A stretch of 43,297 nt of DNA. Origin: Sphingomonas sp. GTDB lineage: Bacteria; Pseudomonadota; Alphaproteobacteria; Sphingomonadales; Sphingomonadaceae. The stretch is taken from contig NZ_JAPKNM010000062.1 of the NCBI RefSeq assembly GCF_026460985.1, forward strand, positions 1 through 43,297. Reading direction: 5' to 3'. This document shows, piece after piece, positions 1-7,496 of this stretch (the first letter of the stretch is position 1; every line of letters starts with the position of its first letter). A program made the translations under genes and the position numbers. The notes below the pieces were generated by a model. It did not search any database, had not been told where the DNA came from, and was given only the letters and a program-made list of their open reading frames with translations.

Positions 1-16
1 GAGCGCAGTGGTTCCG

Positions 17-65
17 CCCCCTCCGTCACGCTGCGCGTGCCACCTCCCCCTGGCGGGGGAGGATT
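17..65 (+). repeat. REP-like GC-rich repeat, family A
   Basis: CCTCCCCC-TGG-CGGGGGAGG forms a short hairpin here. The same family, with the flanking CCCCCTCCGTCA block, occurs at the far right end of the window at 43183-43234 (opposite orientation) and 43258-43297 (same orientation). This is seen directly. Dispersed extragenic palindromes of this sort are common in sphingomonad genomes. Confidence 0.7.
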
Positions 66-111
66 GAAACGCCTCGCTCGCCTGAATGTCGATACGACCT
101 AGGCTCGGTGA

Positions 112-156
112 GACGGACAGGCCCCACCCCCAACCCCTCCCCTGAAGGGGAGGGGC
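112..156 (-). repeat. REP-like GC-rich repeat, family B
   Basis: A CCCCTCCCCTTCAGGGGAGGGG hairpin core with a GGGTGGGGCCTGTCCG tail, read on the minus strand. The same core and tail occur at 38209-38310 between hslV and hslU. A related variant forms the doublet at 28927-29072. Confidence 0.7.
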
Positions 157-542
157 TAGGAAACGGGGCAACCGCTTCCCACCATCCCCGGCCACTCAGC
201 GTCCCAGCCGAACGCGTGACCCAGCGGCTCGACTGGTCCCTCCACATGCGCAGAGGAAAAGAAGCGGGACCCCGGGTCGAGCCCGGGGTGACGGAGGAAC
301 CGGCTGACGGCCATCTCCGATCCGCCGCCTCTTGGCCCCCGGGGGTCACCCCACCACGTTATCCCTGGCAAAGTAGGATTTGTTCTGCTTTCGTTCGATC
401 GTGCACGACCAGCAGGATCCTCGCGCGGTGCCGCCGCTCTCCGGTTTGACGGATCCCACGTGCGCGCGTGAGACATGTCAACATCGTCAATCGGCTTGTC
501 GCCGGGAATGGCGGAAATCAGCGCAAATCGGCGCTTTTCGAT

Positions 543-588
543 GCCAACCGAAAGGTTGGATATCATCGGCGCCAACCTTTCGGTTGGC
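543..588. repeat. Perfect 17-bp inverted repeat with nested hairpins
   Basis: The arms 543-559 and 572-588 are exact reverse complements around a 12-nt loop. Each arm is itself a 6-bp hairpin (CCAACC-GAAA-GGTTGG and CCAACC-TTTC-GGTTGG), so the element can fold as one long stem or two small ones. There is no T-tract on either strand, so it is not a typical intrinsic terminator, although it lies 83 nt past the stop of the minus-strand dioxygenase gene. Function unknown. Confidence 0.75.
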
Positions 589-670
589 GGTCGCCTCCAG
601 AACCGCCTCGCCGCCGGGAACGGGGTTGCCCCGGCCGGACGGCGCGAACCTGGTCGGTCAGCGCCGGCAC

Positions 671-1540
671 TCAGACGTAATGCGGCTCGCCGCGCTCGCG
701 CAGTTCCTCGTAATGGACGAGCGCGGGCTCCGGCCCGAGCGGCACGGGCTCGCCGTCCCGGAACGCCCATTCGCCGCGGTCGCAATCCGCCGCGCGGACA
801 TAGCCGTTGATGTAGAGCCGGCGCTGGTGGTCCGAGCGGTTGGTCCCCGAGCCGTGCACCAGATAGGGGTTCCAGAGCGCGAGATCGCCCGGCGCCAGGT
901 CGAGGTCGATCACATCGGCGGACGAGAGCCCCACGCTCTCCAGCACGTCGTCGGCCATCGCGTTGCCGAGCACTTCGGTATCGGTGTCGAGGTCGAGATC
1001 GCCGGCGAGATGGCTGCGCGGGATGAAGCGCATCCCGCCCGACCGCGGGTTGTGCGGATCGATCGCGAGGCCGGTCTGGACATAGGAGGTGCCGAGATTG
1101 CGATAGCATTCGTCCGGCTTGCGGAAGCGCGAATCCTGGTGCCAGGCGAAGTCGCCCATCCCGCCCGGCGCCTTCCAGTGGAGCTGGTTGATGATCTGCT
1201 TGACGTCGCCGCCGATCAGCGGGCGCAGCATCGCCGCGAAGCGCGGATCGAGCCGCACGCGGTCGAGCACGGGCTGGTGGTAGGACGGCCATTGCACCAT
1301 CCGCACCAGCGGTTCGCCGCCTGGCCGCGGGGCGACATTGTAGAAGAGGTTGCCGTGGCGGAAGCTGCGGCCGTGCGCGACGCCCTCGGCATGGATCTGG
1401 TCGATCGCCGCGCCGATCTCGACGACTTCCTGCGCGTCGAAGAAACCGCGCAGCACGGCATAGCCGTCGCGCCGGAACTTGGCGGCATAATCGGCGCCCT
1501 CGGCGCCGCTACGCAGCCCAGGCTGTTCGAAACCCACCAT
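671..1540 (-). CDS. Phytanoyl-CoA dioxygenase (PhyH) family protein
   Basis: A 289-aa Fe(II)/2-oxoglutarate-dependent dioxygenase-like protein of the PhyH family. The first iron ligands are visible as WHQD (His134, Asp136) and the distal His as LVHGSG (His229). Basic residues at 240-241 (QRRLYING) fit the 2-oxoglutarate carboxylate-binding arginine. Length is normal for the family and there is no signal peptide, so it should be cytoplasmic. Members hydroxylate small organic substrates, and the substrate cannot be told from sequence. It is followed by a repeat-rich intergenic region. The next gene upstream on the same strand lies about 86 nt away and is unrelated. Confidence 0.9.
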   Translation of the reverse strand: MVGFEQPGLRSGAEGADYAAKFRRDGYAVLRGFFDAQEVVEIGAAIDQIHAEGVAHGRSFRHGNLFYNVAPRPGGEPLVRMVQWPSYHQPVLDRVRLDPRFAAMLRPLIGGDVKQIINQLHWKAPGGMGDFAWHQDSRFRKPDECYRNLGTSYVQTGLAIDPHNPRSGGMRFIPRSHLAGDLDLDTDTEVLGNAMADDVLESVGLSSADVIDLDLAPGDLALWNPYLVHGSGTNRSDHQRRLYINGYVRAADCDRGEWAFRDGEPVPLGPEPALVHYEELRERGEPHYV

Positions 1541-1626
1541 TTTCCTCCACGTCCGGACATTATGATCCTGGCCCGTTCACCCTGGCCGCGGCAAGAAGCG
1601 TGCGCGCCGTCCATAATGCCCTGCGG

Positions 1627-2040
1627 CTATGGCACGCGTCCACGCCGCTTGAGCAGGCGGCCCACGCCTTCGTGGCGCTCCGGCATCTCGCGCCCGCATT
1701 CGCGCTCGAGCTTGTCGCGGATCGCGATCAGTTCCTTCTCGCTCAGATGCTCGATGCCGATGAACTCGTTGCGGCCATGGTCGAGCGCGCGGATCAGTTC
1801 GTCGAGTTTGGCCTGGATCGCCGCGGCGTCTCGATTCTGCGCGTTCTGGATCAGGAACACCATCAGGAAGGTGACGATGGTCGTGCCGGTGTTGATCACC
1901 AATTGCCACGTGTCCGACCAGGCGAAGAGCGGGCCGCTGATCCCCCAGACCAGCACGATCGAGAAGGCGATCGCGAAGGCTGCCGGCCTGCCTGCCCATC
2001 CTGCAACTGCTTGTGCGAACCGCTCGAAGACGCCGCGCAT
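1627..2040 (-). CDS. Low-affinity iron permease family membrane protein
   Basis: A 137-aa protein with two close hydrophobic segments, about residues 16-34 (AFAIAFSIVLVWG) and 43-62 (VINTGTTIVTFLMVFLIQN). A conserved-looking QNAQNRDAAAIQAKLDELI stretch follows, then a charged C-terminus. This matches the low-affinity iron permease family (PF04120-type), whose bacterial members are small two-helix proteins of uncertain transport role. I chose the ATG at 2040 because AGAGGA stands 6-7 nt before it. In-frame ATGs at 2094 and 2067 have no clear ribosome-binding site. Confidence 0.8.
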   Translation of the reverse strand: MRGVFERFAQAVAGWAGRPAAFAIAFSIVLVWGISGPLFAWSDTWQLVINTGTTIVTFLMVFLIQNAQNRDAAAIQAKLDELIRALDHGRNEFIGIEHLSEKELIAIRDKLERECGREMPERHEGVGRLLKRRGRVP

Positions 2041-2865
2041 GCCAATCCTCTCGATTTCGGCACGCATGGTAGCGAGGGATCGGGCGCCGGTCATCAGCCC
2101 GCGGTGCGACGGGAAGCGGCGGGCCCGCAGGCTGCGAAGGGAAACCGCGCACCGAAACGCAAAAGGGGACCGGCATTGCTGCCAGTCCCCATGTCACCGG
2201 ACTTCAGCCTCTCATCCCGAAGGACCCGTGGCCTGGTTTCGGCGGCATGCTCCACTCGCGCCGGCAAGGGCATGCGAGCTTCGCGTCGGTCACCGAGGCC
2301 GGCTGATCCTCCCATATCCGGAGACATGGGCTTCCTTTCCGGCCATCGGCGGCCCGCTTCATGACCTCGCCCGGAGGCGGAACCATAAAGCCTTGCTGGA
2401 TGCGGTTTCCCGATCGATCCATCGGCTTCGGCTTTCGCTTGCGCGTCGGCCACCGCCTTGGGTTTCTCTCTTCGAGACGATCCCTCCGCCGATCTGCCGC
2501 TTGCGCGGGCCCATCGCCTTCGGTTTCGTCCATCAGGGGGATCCTTCGCCTCGACCGGCGCTTTCGCGCGAGCTCCGGCACCCAGTTCCACCCGGCTTCG
2601 GCGTCTCTCGAAATCGCCGCGACGCTTGCGCACCGCCTTGATCCCGATCGCTACCGATGCTTTCGCATCCCCGTCTCGTTCCAGCGCGGTTTCCCGAAGG
2701 CACCATCGCTCGTTCGAGCCGTGTAAGTTGTTGATCCTGCTTTGGTTTCCCGCTGCCGAACCGCCTTCCTTACAAGACTGATGCTGTCATCGATCGCGAG
2801 TCGCTCAAAGCGCGAAATGGGAGTCCGAGCCTGTGGATAACGTGAATAACGGGGACAGATGGCGG
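2041..2865. other. Intergenic stretch, no convincing gene
   Basis: About 820 bases lie between the iron permease-like gene and the cupin gene. Several overlapping open frames exist on both strands. The best minus-strand candidate is 2204-2581 (125 aa, very rich in Arg/Lys/Pro), but it has no recognisable domain and weaker third-position GC bias than its neighbours. Its frame alternates in apparent coding content with two others, as in a decayed gene. I do not call a gene here. Confidence 0.5.
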
Positions 2866-3294
2866 CTAGAGCGGGCCCGGCGTCCATCCGGGCGCGGCAA
2901 GCTCGAAGCCGGCGAATTCGAAGCCGGGGACGACCACGCAGCTCACCAGCGCCCAGCCGGAGCGTGCCTCGGTCGATTGCCAGCGATTCGCCGGCACCAG
3001 GCATTGGGGCGCATAGCCGCGCGCCACGTCGCCGCCAAGCCGGATCGTCGCGATCGTGCCGTCTTCCTGCTCGACCAGCACGTCGAGCGGCGATCCTGCA
3101 TGCCAGAGCCACAGCTCCGCGGCGTCGACGCGGTGCCAGTGCGAGCGCTGGCCTTCCTCGAGCAGGAAATGGATCGCCGTCCCGGCCGAGCGCGCGCCCT
3201 CCACCCCTTCGGCGCGCCAGGTTTCGCGGTACCAACCGCCCTCTGGGTGCGGTGAAAGGTTGAGCGCGTCGATGATCGTTCGTGCCGCGTTCAT
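2866..3294 (-). CDS. Cupin domain protein, DUF985 family
   Basis: A 142-aa single-domain cupin of the DUF985 (Cupin_5) family. It begins with the typical IIDALNLSPHPEGGWYRET segment and continues through FLLEEGQRSHWHRVDAAELW, where the histidines and glutamate that usually line the cupin pocket are visible. The family has no agreed function; members are small cytosolic beta-barrel proteins. I used the ATG at 3294 because the longer open frame upstream lacks family-like sequence. A 118-nt gap to the divergently transcribed glycine-zipper gene holds both promoters. Confidence 0.85.
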   Translation of the reverse strand: MNAARTIIDALNLSPHPEGGWYRETWRAEGVEGARSAGTAIHFLLEEGQRSHWHRVDAAELWLWHAGSPLDVLVEQEDGTIATIRLGGDVARGYAPQCLVPANRWQSTEARSGWALVSCVVVPGFEFAGFELAAPGWTPGPL

Positions 3295-3412
3295 GTCTAA
3301 AACCCCAACCTCAGATGAGCGGAACGTAGTTTTATGTTCATGAAACTTCGCCTCGCCGCGGAACGTTTCGCTACCGGTTTCTGCAACTAGAATCGATATA
3401 TGGGAGTGAATC

Positions 3413-3763
3413 ATGCGTAAGTTCATTGTCGCGCTCAGCGCGGTCGCGGTGGCGATCCCCACCGCAGTTGCCCTTCCGACCGGCAAGGCCGAGGCCAAGT
3501 CCTATGACTATGGCGCCGGCTACAGCGCCGATCAGCGCCGTCGCTATGCCTATCGCGAATGGCGCGGCCGCGACGGCCGCCGCTATTGCCGCAAGCCCGA
3601 CGGCACCACCGGCCTGGTCATCGGCGGCGTCGCCGGTGCGCTGGTCGGCCGCAGCATCGATACCAGCGGCGATCGCGCCGCCGGCACCCTGATCGGCGCC
3701 GCCGCCGGCGCGCTCGTCGGCCGTGAGGTCGAGCGCAGCAACAGCCGTCGTCGCTGCCGCTAA
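3413..3763 (+). CDS. Glycine-zipper 2TM-type envelope protein
   Basis: A 116-aa protein with an N-terminal Sec signal peptide (about residues 1-28, ending near AEA). A short basic/aromatic stretch follows, then a glycine-zipper pair (GLVIGGVAGALVGRSI and GTLIGAAAGALVGREV, about residues 66-103), typical of the Rick_17kDa_Anti/glycine-zipper-2TM family. Such proteins sit in the periplasm or outer membrane; several are lipoproteins, but no lipobox is seen here. GGGAGT precedes the ATG. It stands alone, with a 53-nt gap to the glycosyltransferase gene. Confidence 0.85.
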   Translation: MRKFIVALSAVAVAIPTAVALPTGKAEAKSYDYGAGYSADQRRRYAYREWRGRDGRRYCRKPDGTTGLVIGGVAGALVGRSIDTSGDRAAGTLIGAAAGALVGREVERSNSRRRCR

Positions 3764-3816
3764 GGGCTGAACAGACGCACGCGGAGCATTAACCTTGGCG
3801 CTGTACAAGCGCCGCC

Positions 3817-5001
3817 ATGCTCCGCGTGCTCATCCTCTCGACGCTCTTTCCCGATGCCACGCGTCCCAATTTCGGCATCTTCGTGGAACGCCAGTCGCTC
3901 GCACTCGCCGAGCGATCCGGCGTGGAACTCCGGATCGTCGCCCCGCGCGGCCTTCCCCCCGCCCCGCTCGACCGCCTTTCCCGCTATCGCGGCCTCGCCG
4001 GGCTTCCCGAGCAGGAGGACTGGAAGGGGCTCCAGGTCCGCCGTCCCCGCTTCCCCAACTATCCCGGCACCGGCGGCCGCTTCCACGCGCGCGCGCTCGC
4101 CGACGCAGTGACGCCGCTGCTCCGCGAGATCCGCCGCGACTTCGCCTTCGACGTGATCAACGCCGAATTCTTCTTCCCCGACGGCGTCGCCGCAGTCGAG
4201 CTCGGTCGCCGCTTCGGCGTGCCCGTATCGATCAAGGCGCGCGGATCGGACATCCACGATTGGGGCCGCAAGCCGGTGACGGCCGAGCAGATCCGCACCG
4301 CCGCGCATGCCGCCGACGGGCTGCTGGCAGTCTCCGAGGCGATGCGCGACGACATGACCGCGCTCGGCCTCCCCGGCGCGCGCACCGAATGCATCGTCAC
4401 CGGGGTGGACTTCGCGCGCTTCGCGCTCGGCGATCGGGCCGGAGCCAAGGCCGCGCTCGGCGTGAGCGGGCCGCTGGTCCTTTCGGTCGGCGCGCTGATC
4501 CCGCTCAAGGGCCATCAGATCGTGATCGACGCGGTGGCGGCGATGCCCGGCGTCCAGCTCTGGATCGCCGGCGAGGGCCCGTACCGGAGCCAGCTCGCCG
4601 AGCAGATCGCCCGGCTCGGTCTCGGCGATCGCGTGCGTCTGCTCGGTTCGGTGCCGCATGCCGAACTCCCGCGCCTCCTCGCCGCGGCCGACGCGATGGC
4701 GCTCGCCTCCGAGCGCGAAGGCCTCGCCAATGCCTGGCTCGAGGCGCTCGCCAGCGGCACGCCGGTAGTGATCCCCGATGTCGGCGGCGCACGGCAGGTC
4801 GTGCGCAGCGACACCGGCGGCCATATCGTCGCGCGGACCCCAGCGGCTTTCGCAAATGCGCTCAACGGCTTGATCGCCGCGCCTCGCGATCCCGCGGCGG
4901 TCCGCGCCACTGTCGAGCCCTTCACCTGGGCCGCCAACAGCGAGCGCCTCCACGCCTTTCTCCAGCGCCTCGTGGACGAACATCGGCGCATGGCCGCCTG
5001 A
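3817..5001 (+). CDS. Glycosyltransferase family 4 protein
   Basis: A 394-aa GT-B-fold glycosyltransferase. The N-terminal acceptor domain begins MLRVLILSTLFP. The C-terminal nucleotide-sugar domain begins near residue 219 (PLVLSVGALIPLKGH) and holds the family EX7E signature, Glu301 and Glu309, within SEREGLANAWLEALASG. It likely adds a sugar to a cell-surface glycan or a small acceptor at the cytosolic face of the membrane. No glycan-pathway genes flank it, so the substrate is open. Length is typical for GT4. Confidence 0.88.
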   Translation: MLRVLILSTLFPDATRPNFGIFVERQSLALAERSGVELRIVAPRGLPPAPLDRLSRYRGLAGLPEQEDWKGLQVRRPRFPNYPGTGGRFHARALADAVTPLLREIRRDFAFDVINAEFFFPDGVAAVELGRRFGVPVSIKARGSDIHDWGRKPVTAEQIRTAAHAADGLLAVSEAMRDDMTALGLPGARTECIVTGVDFARFALGDRAGAKAALGVSGPLVLSVGALIPLKGHQIVIDAVAAMPGVQLWIAGEGPYRSQLAEQIARLGLGDRVRLLGSVPHAELPRLLAAADAMALASEREGLANAWLEALASGTPVVIPDVGGARQVVRSDTGGHIVARTPAAFANALNGLIAAPRDPAAVRATVEPFTWAANSERLHAFLQRLVDEHRRMAA

Positions 5002-5077
5002 CTCCTCGGGGGCGCAGGCGGAACGACTGGCCCCGCGCACCGTTGACGCGCTTCGGAGCGGGCCACGGAGAGAGCAG

Positions 5078-5269
5078 ATGGCTGACTATGACCGCAAACC
5101 CACGATCATCGGCCGCGACGCCGACGCCGCCGATGATGCGGATCTGATCGGACAGCTCGCCCGGCCCCCCGGAAGCGACGGGGCCAATGTCGGCGGCACC
5201 GGGCCGCTGGAATGCGACGAGCTCGAAATCGTCTTCGAGCGGGAGGACTCGCAGGACACGCACCATTGA
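5078..5269 (+). CDS. Small acidic protein of unknown function
   Basis: A 63-aa protein rich in Asp/Glu, without a signal peptide, membrane segment or recognisable domain. A good ribosome-binding site (GGAGAGAGC) lies just before the ATG, and composition fits a coding gene of this genome. It sits between the glycosyltransferase gene and the basic protein gene, both on the same strand. I do not recognise it. Confidence 0.55.
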   Translation: MADYDRKPTIIGRDADAADDADLIGQLARPPGSDGANVGGTGPLECDELEIVFEREDSQDTHH

Positions 5270-5355
5270 CCCGGCAAGGACACAGCTTCGCGATCCTGCG
5301 TTGACTCACCCGGCGGTGATTGTGACACTGATGTCACGAAGCGCGGAGGATCTCG

Positions 5356-5940
5356 ATGGCGGGCAAGAAGAAGAAGGACGACAAGGGTGCGGCCGGCAAG
5401 GGCTCGTTCCTTCCCAAGAGCATCGCGGGCGTGAAGCTCCCCAAGACCGTGCGCGGCAAGCTGGCCGAGCTCGCCAAGCACCCGCTCGTCGCCGACATCC
5501 TCGCCGCCGGGCTCGTCGCCATCGCCGCGAAGCTCAAGAGCGAGCCTGCCGTGCAGAAGGGCGCGGCCAAGGCTGCGGATAAAGCGGGGGACGCGGCGCA
5601 GAGCGTCGCCCAGGCCGCTGCCGACGTGGCAACCGCGGTCGCCGAGCCTGCCACCAAGCGCACCCGCAAGGCTCCTGCCGCGGCGCCCAAGGCGGAAGCT
5701 GCCGAAAGCGCGGCCAAGCCCGTGGCTCGCCGCGCGCGCAAGCCGGCTGCGAGCCCGGCGCCCGCTCCCACCGCGCGGACGCGCAAGGCACCCGCGGCGG
5801 CTGCCACGGCGGACGCTGCCAAGCCGCCCGTGCGGCGCACGCGCAAGGCAGCGGAAAGCACCGCCGCCAAACCGCGCGCGACGCGTCGTGCGGCCCCGAA
5901 GACGCCCAAGAAGCCCTCGCCTCCCAAATCGACCGAATAG
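5356..5940 (+). CDS. Lysine/alanine-rich basic protein with RTRKAPAA-type repeats
   Basis: A 194-aa protein. The N-terminus is basic (MAGKKKKDDKGA), followed by a hydrophobic/amphipathic segment (about residues 45-62, ADILAAGLVAIAAKLKS). The second half consists of Ala/Pro/Lys-rich repeats in which R(T/A)RKA recurs at least five times, resembling the C-terminal tails of histone H1-like bacterial proteins. Non-specific DNA or polyanion binding is a reasonable inference, but tail composition alone does not prove it. Ends 17 nt before the convergent secreted-protein gene. Confidence 0.75.
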   Translation: MAGKKKKDDKGAAGKGSFLPKSIAGVKLPKTVRGKLAELAKHPLVADILAAGLVAIAAKLKSEPAVQKGAAKAADKAGDAAQSVAQAAADVATAVAEPATKRTRKAPAAAPKAEAAESAAKPVARRARKPAASPAPAPTARTRKAPAAAATADAAKPPVRRTRKAAESTAAKPRATRRAAPKTPKKPSPPKSTE

Positions 5941-5957
5941 TCCGCCGCGGGGCGCGA

Positions 5958-6365
5958 TCACTTGCCCGTGAAGCGCACCGCGAAATAGGCGACCGTGCCG
6001 CCGGCCGGCGAAGGCACCATCGCGACGAGCACGCCGTGCCCGTCGCGCGTGCGCCAGGCCTGGGCGAGCTTCTTGCCGGGATCGGCGCCGGGCAACGCCA
6101 CCGAAGCGGCGCCGCGCTGGCGCGCGATATTGTCGATGCGCTTGGCGACCGCGACCCAGGGGAGGCCCTTGCCGACCTTGAACAGGCGTTCGCCTTCCAC
6201 GGTGAGCGTGCCCTTCGACACGTCCTGCGCCAGCGCATGCAGCGCCTGCCGCTCGGCCGCGCTCGCGCCCGGCTGCGCGCCCGCAGGCGCAGGGAGCGAT
6301 GCGAGGTCGAACCCGCGCGCCAGGCCCAGAAAGGCTAACAGACTCAAGAGCGCCGCTTTCAGCAA
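5958..6365 (-). CDS. Small Sec-exported protein next to the calpain-like protease
   Basis: A 135-aa protein I do not recognise. It begins at a TTG codon (6365) preceded by GAAGGA about 6 nt away; no ATG in frame fits. Residues 1-25 (LLKAALLSLLAFLGLARG onward) look like a signal peptide, and the mature part ends with a short beta-rich stretch (TVAYFAVRFTGK). It follows the calpain-like protease gene by 50 nt on the same strand, so the two are probably one transcript. The pairing of a signal-less enzyme with a secreted small protein recurs with the lipase and the peptidoglycan hydrolase in this window, which makes a partner or immunity role a fair hypothesis. Confidence 0.65.
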   Translation of the reverse strand: MLKAALLSLLAFLGLARGFDLASLPAPAGAQPGASAAERQALHALAQDVSKGTLTVEGERLFKVGKGLPWVAVAKRIDNIARQRGAASVALPGADPGKKLAQAWRTRDGHGVLVAMVPSPAGGTVAYFAVRFTGK

Positions 6366-6415
6366 GGGATGTCCTTCGGGGCCAGCTTGCCCCCTTTGCG
6401 CAGGGAGCTCAACTC

Positions 6416-7369
6416 TCAGCGCGATGCCGGCCCGACCGTGAAGGCCTCGGCGCCGCCGGTGTCGGCGAGGGTGCGCAGCGGGACCTCCATCGTCGGCCCT
6501 TCGGTGTCGTGCCCTTCGCCCACGTTCATGTTGGTGCTCCACGGATTGCGCACCGATACCATCCACTCGCCGTCGGCGTTCTTGTGGATGCCCTCGACCG
6601 TATAGACGTGGTTGTCGACCAGGCCGTCCTGCGTGCCTTCGTTGCCGCGGATGCGGTCCCAGAAACTGCGGTTCTCGGGCACGGTCCAGAGCGTCACCGG
6701 GCGACCGTTGGACAATGCCGCGTCGACCTGTCCCGCCATCCGGTCGAGCGCCGAATTCTCGCTCTCGAAGAAGCCCTCGGAATAGCGGATCTCGTCGCCG
6801 CGATCGCCGGTGATCGCCTGCATCGCGTCCTGCGGCCAGCCGCCGTTCGCGATCGCTTCATAGCCCTCGGCAAGCCCGTCCGCCGGGTTGCCGTCATGGA
6901 TCTTGGCATAAGCGGTCTCGGCGACCGCGGGCCAGATCGGGCCGTCGAGCCCCGTATTGTCGGCGGTCGAGCCGCCCTGCCGCGCGAGATTGTCCTCGAG
7001 TTCGGCCTGGGTGACCTGCACCGATTGCGGATTGCCGTTCTCGTCGTGGAGCTGGACCGTGAAGTTGCCGTTCTGCGCGTCGAAGCTGATCATGTTGCGG
7101 ATCGCGTCGGGCTGCTGCTGCGCCACTGCGCCCAGGGTCGCGACGAAATAGCAGTCGCCGAGCGCGTCCTGGCGGATGTCCGCCGCCTGTGGCCCCTTGG
7201 CGCCATAGAGGTCGGCGGCGTCGAAGCGGACCTCGGCGGGCTTGGCACCGCCGCCCGCCCCGTCGATCGGGATGCGGAACCCTGGGACCGAGACCGAGCT
7301 GCCCGCGAGCAGCGAATCCAGGTTGAAGCGACTTGCGACGCCCATCGCGGCGCCTGCGGCCTCGATCAT
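6416..7369 (-). CDS. Calpain-like (C2 family) cysteine protease, candidate T3SS cargo
   Basis: A 317-aa protein with the calpain catalytic core. Cys73 lies in QDALGDCYFVATLGA, His254 in DNHVYTVEGI and Asn275 in VRNPWSTN; all three catalytic residues are present and in the usual order. The first 60 residues are Gly/Ala/Ser-rich with no Sec signal, compatible with a type III export signal. The gene is divergent from the lipase gene. The shared palindrome at 7424-7438 lies 54 nt before its ATG. Calpain-like domains occur in several secreted bacterial effectors; the T3SS-cargo role is inferred from position and shared operator. Confidence 0.82.
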   Translation of the reverse strand: MIEAAGAAMGVASRFNLDSLLAGSSVSVPGFRIPIDGAGGGAKPAEVRFDAADLYGAKGPQAADIRQDALGDCYFVATLGAVAQQQPDAIRNMISFDAQNGNFTVQLHDENGNPQSVQVTQAELEDNLARQGGSTADNTGLDGPIWPAVAETAYAKIHDGNPADGLAEGYEAIANGGWPQDAMQAITGDRGDEIRYSEGFFESENSALDRMAGQVDAALSNGRPVTLWTVPENRSFWDRIRGNEGTQDGLVDNHVYTVEGIHKNADGEWMVSVRNPWSTNMNVGEGHDTEGPTMEVPLRTLADTGGAEAFTVGPASR

Positions 7370-7423
7370 GCCGACTCTCCCATTATCGCACGGAGCTATG
7401 CCCCGCGCGTGTCGCGCCCGCGA

Positions 7424-7438
7424 TAATCGGATCGATTA
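7424..7438. promoter_or_regulatory. Perfect palindromic operator TAATCG-GAT-CGATTA
   Basis: A 6+3+6 palindrome midway between two divergent cargo genes: 54 nt from the protease ATG (7369) and 58 nt from the lipase ATG (7497). The same palindrome occurs at 25455, 27185 and 29090. On the protease side a CATAGCT -10-like element sits about 34 nt from the palindrome centre, which would put the palindrome near -44, the usual place for a LuxR-type activator site. Confidence 0.7.
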
Positions 7439-7496
7439 TGGCGCGCGCCGCCCGCGGACGGCATCTCCGGCCCATCCGATCGAAGGACGGCGCGCT

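Larger units (their letters stand above)
1..670. other. Intergenic stretch with GC-rich inverted repeats, no convincing gene
   Basis: No reading frame here shows recognisable protein content. The stretch holds a family-A repeat (17-65), a family-B repeat (112-156), a third GC-rich palindromic element around 265-300 of the kind that includes ACCCCGGGTCGAGCCCGGGGT, and a perfect 17-bp inverted repeat at 543-588. The neighbouring dioxygenase-family gene ends at 671 on the minus strand, so this is its downstream region. Confidence 0.7.

Noticed and set aside
2204..2581. Minus-strand 125-codon frame in the gap before the cupin gene
   Set aside because: Arg/Lys/Pro-rich, unrecognised, weaker codon bias than neighbours; might be a decayed gene, but not supportable as a CDS.
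380..2641. Plus-strand 753-codon open frame over the dioxygenase and permease genes
   Set aside because: Antisense to two recognised minus-strand genes; no domain, no plausible start signal.
3760..5040. Minus-strand 426-codon frame opposite the glycosyltransferase gene
   Set aside because: Shadow frame; the plus-strand GT4 motifs are unambiguous.
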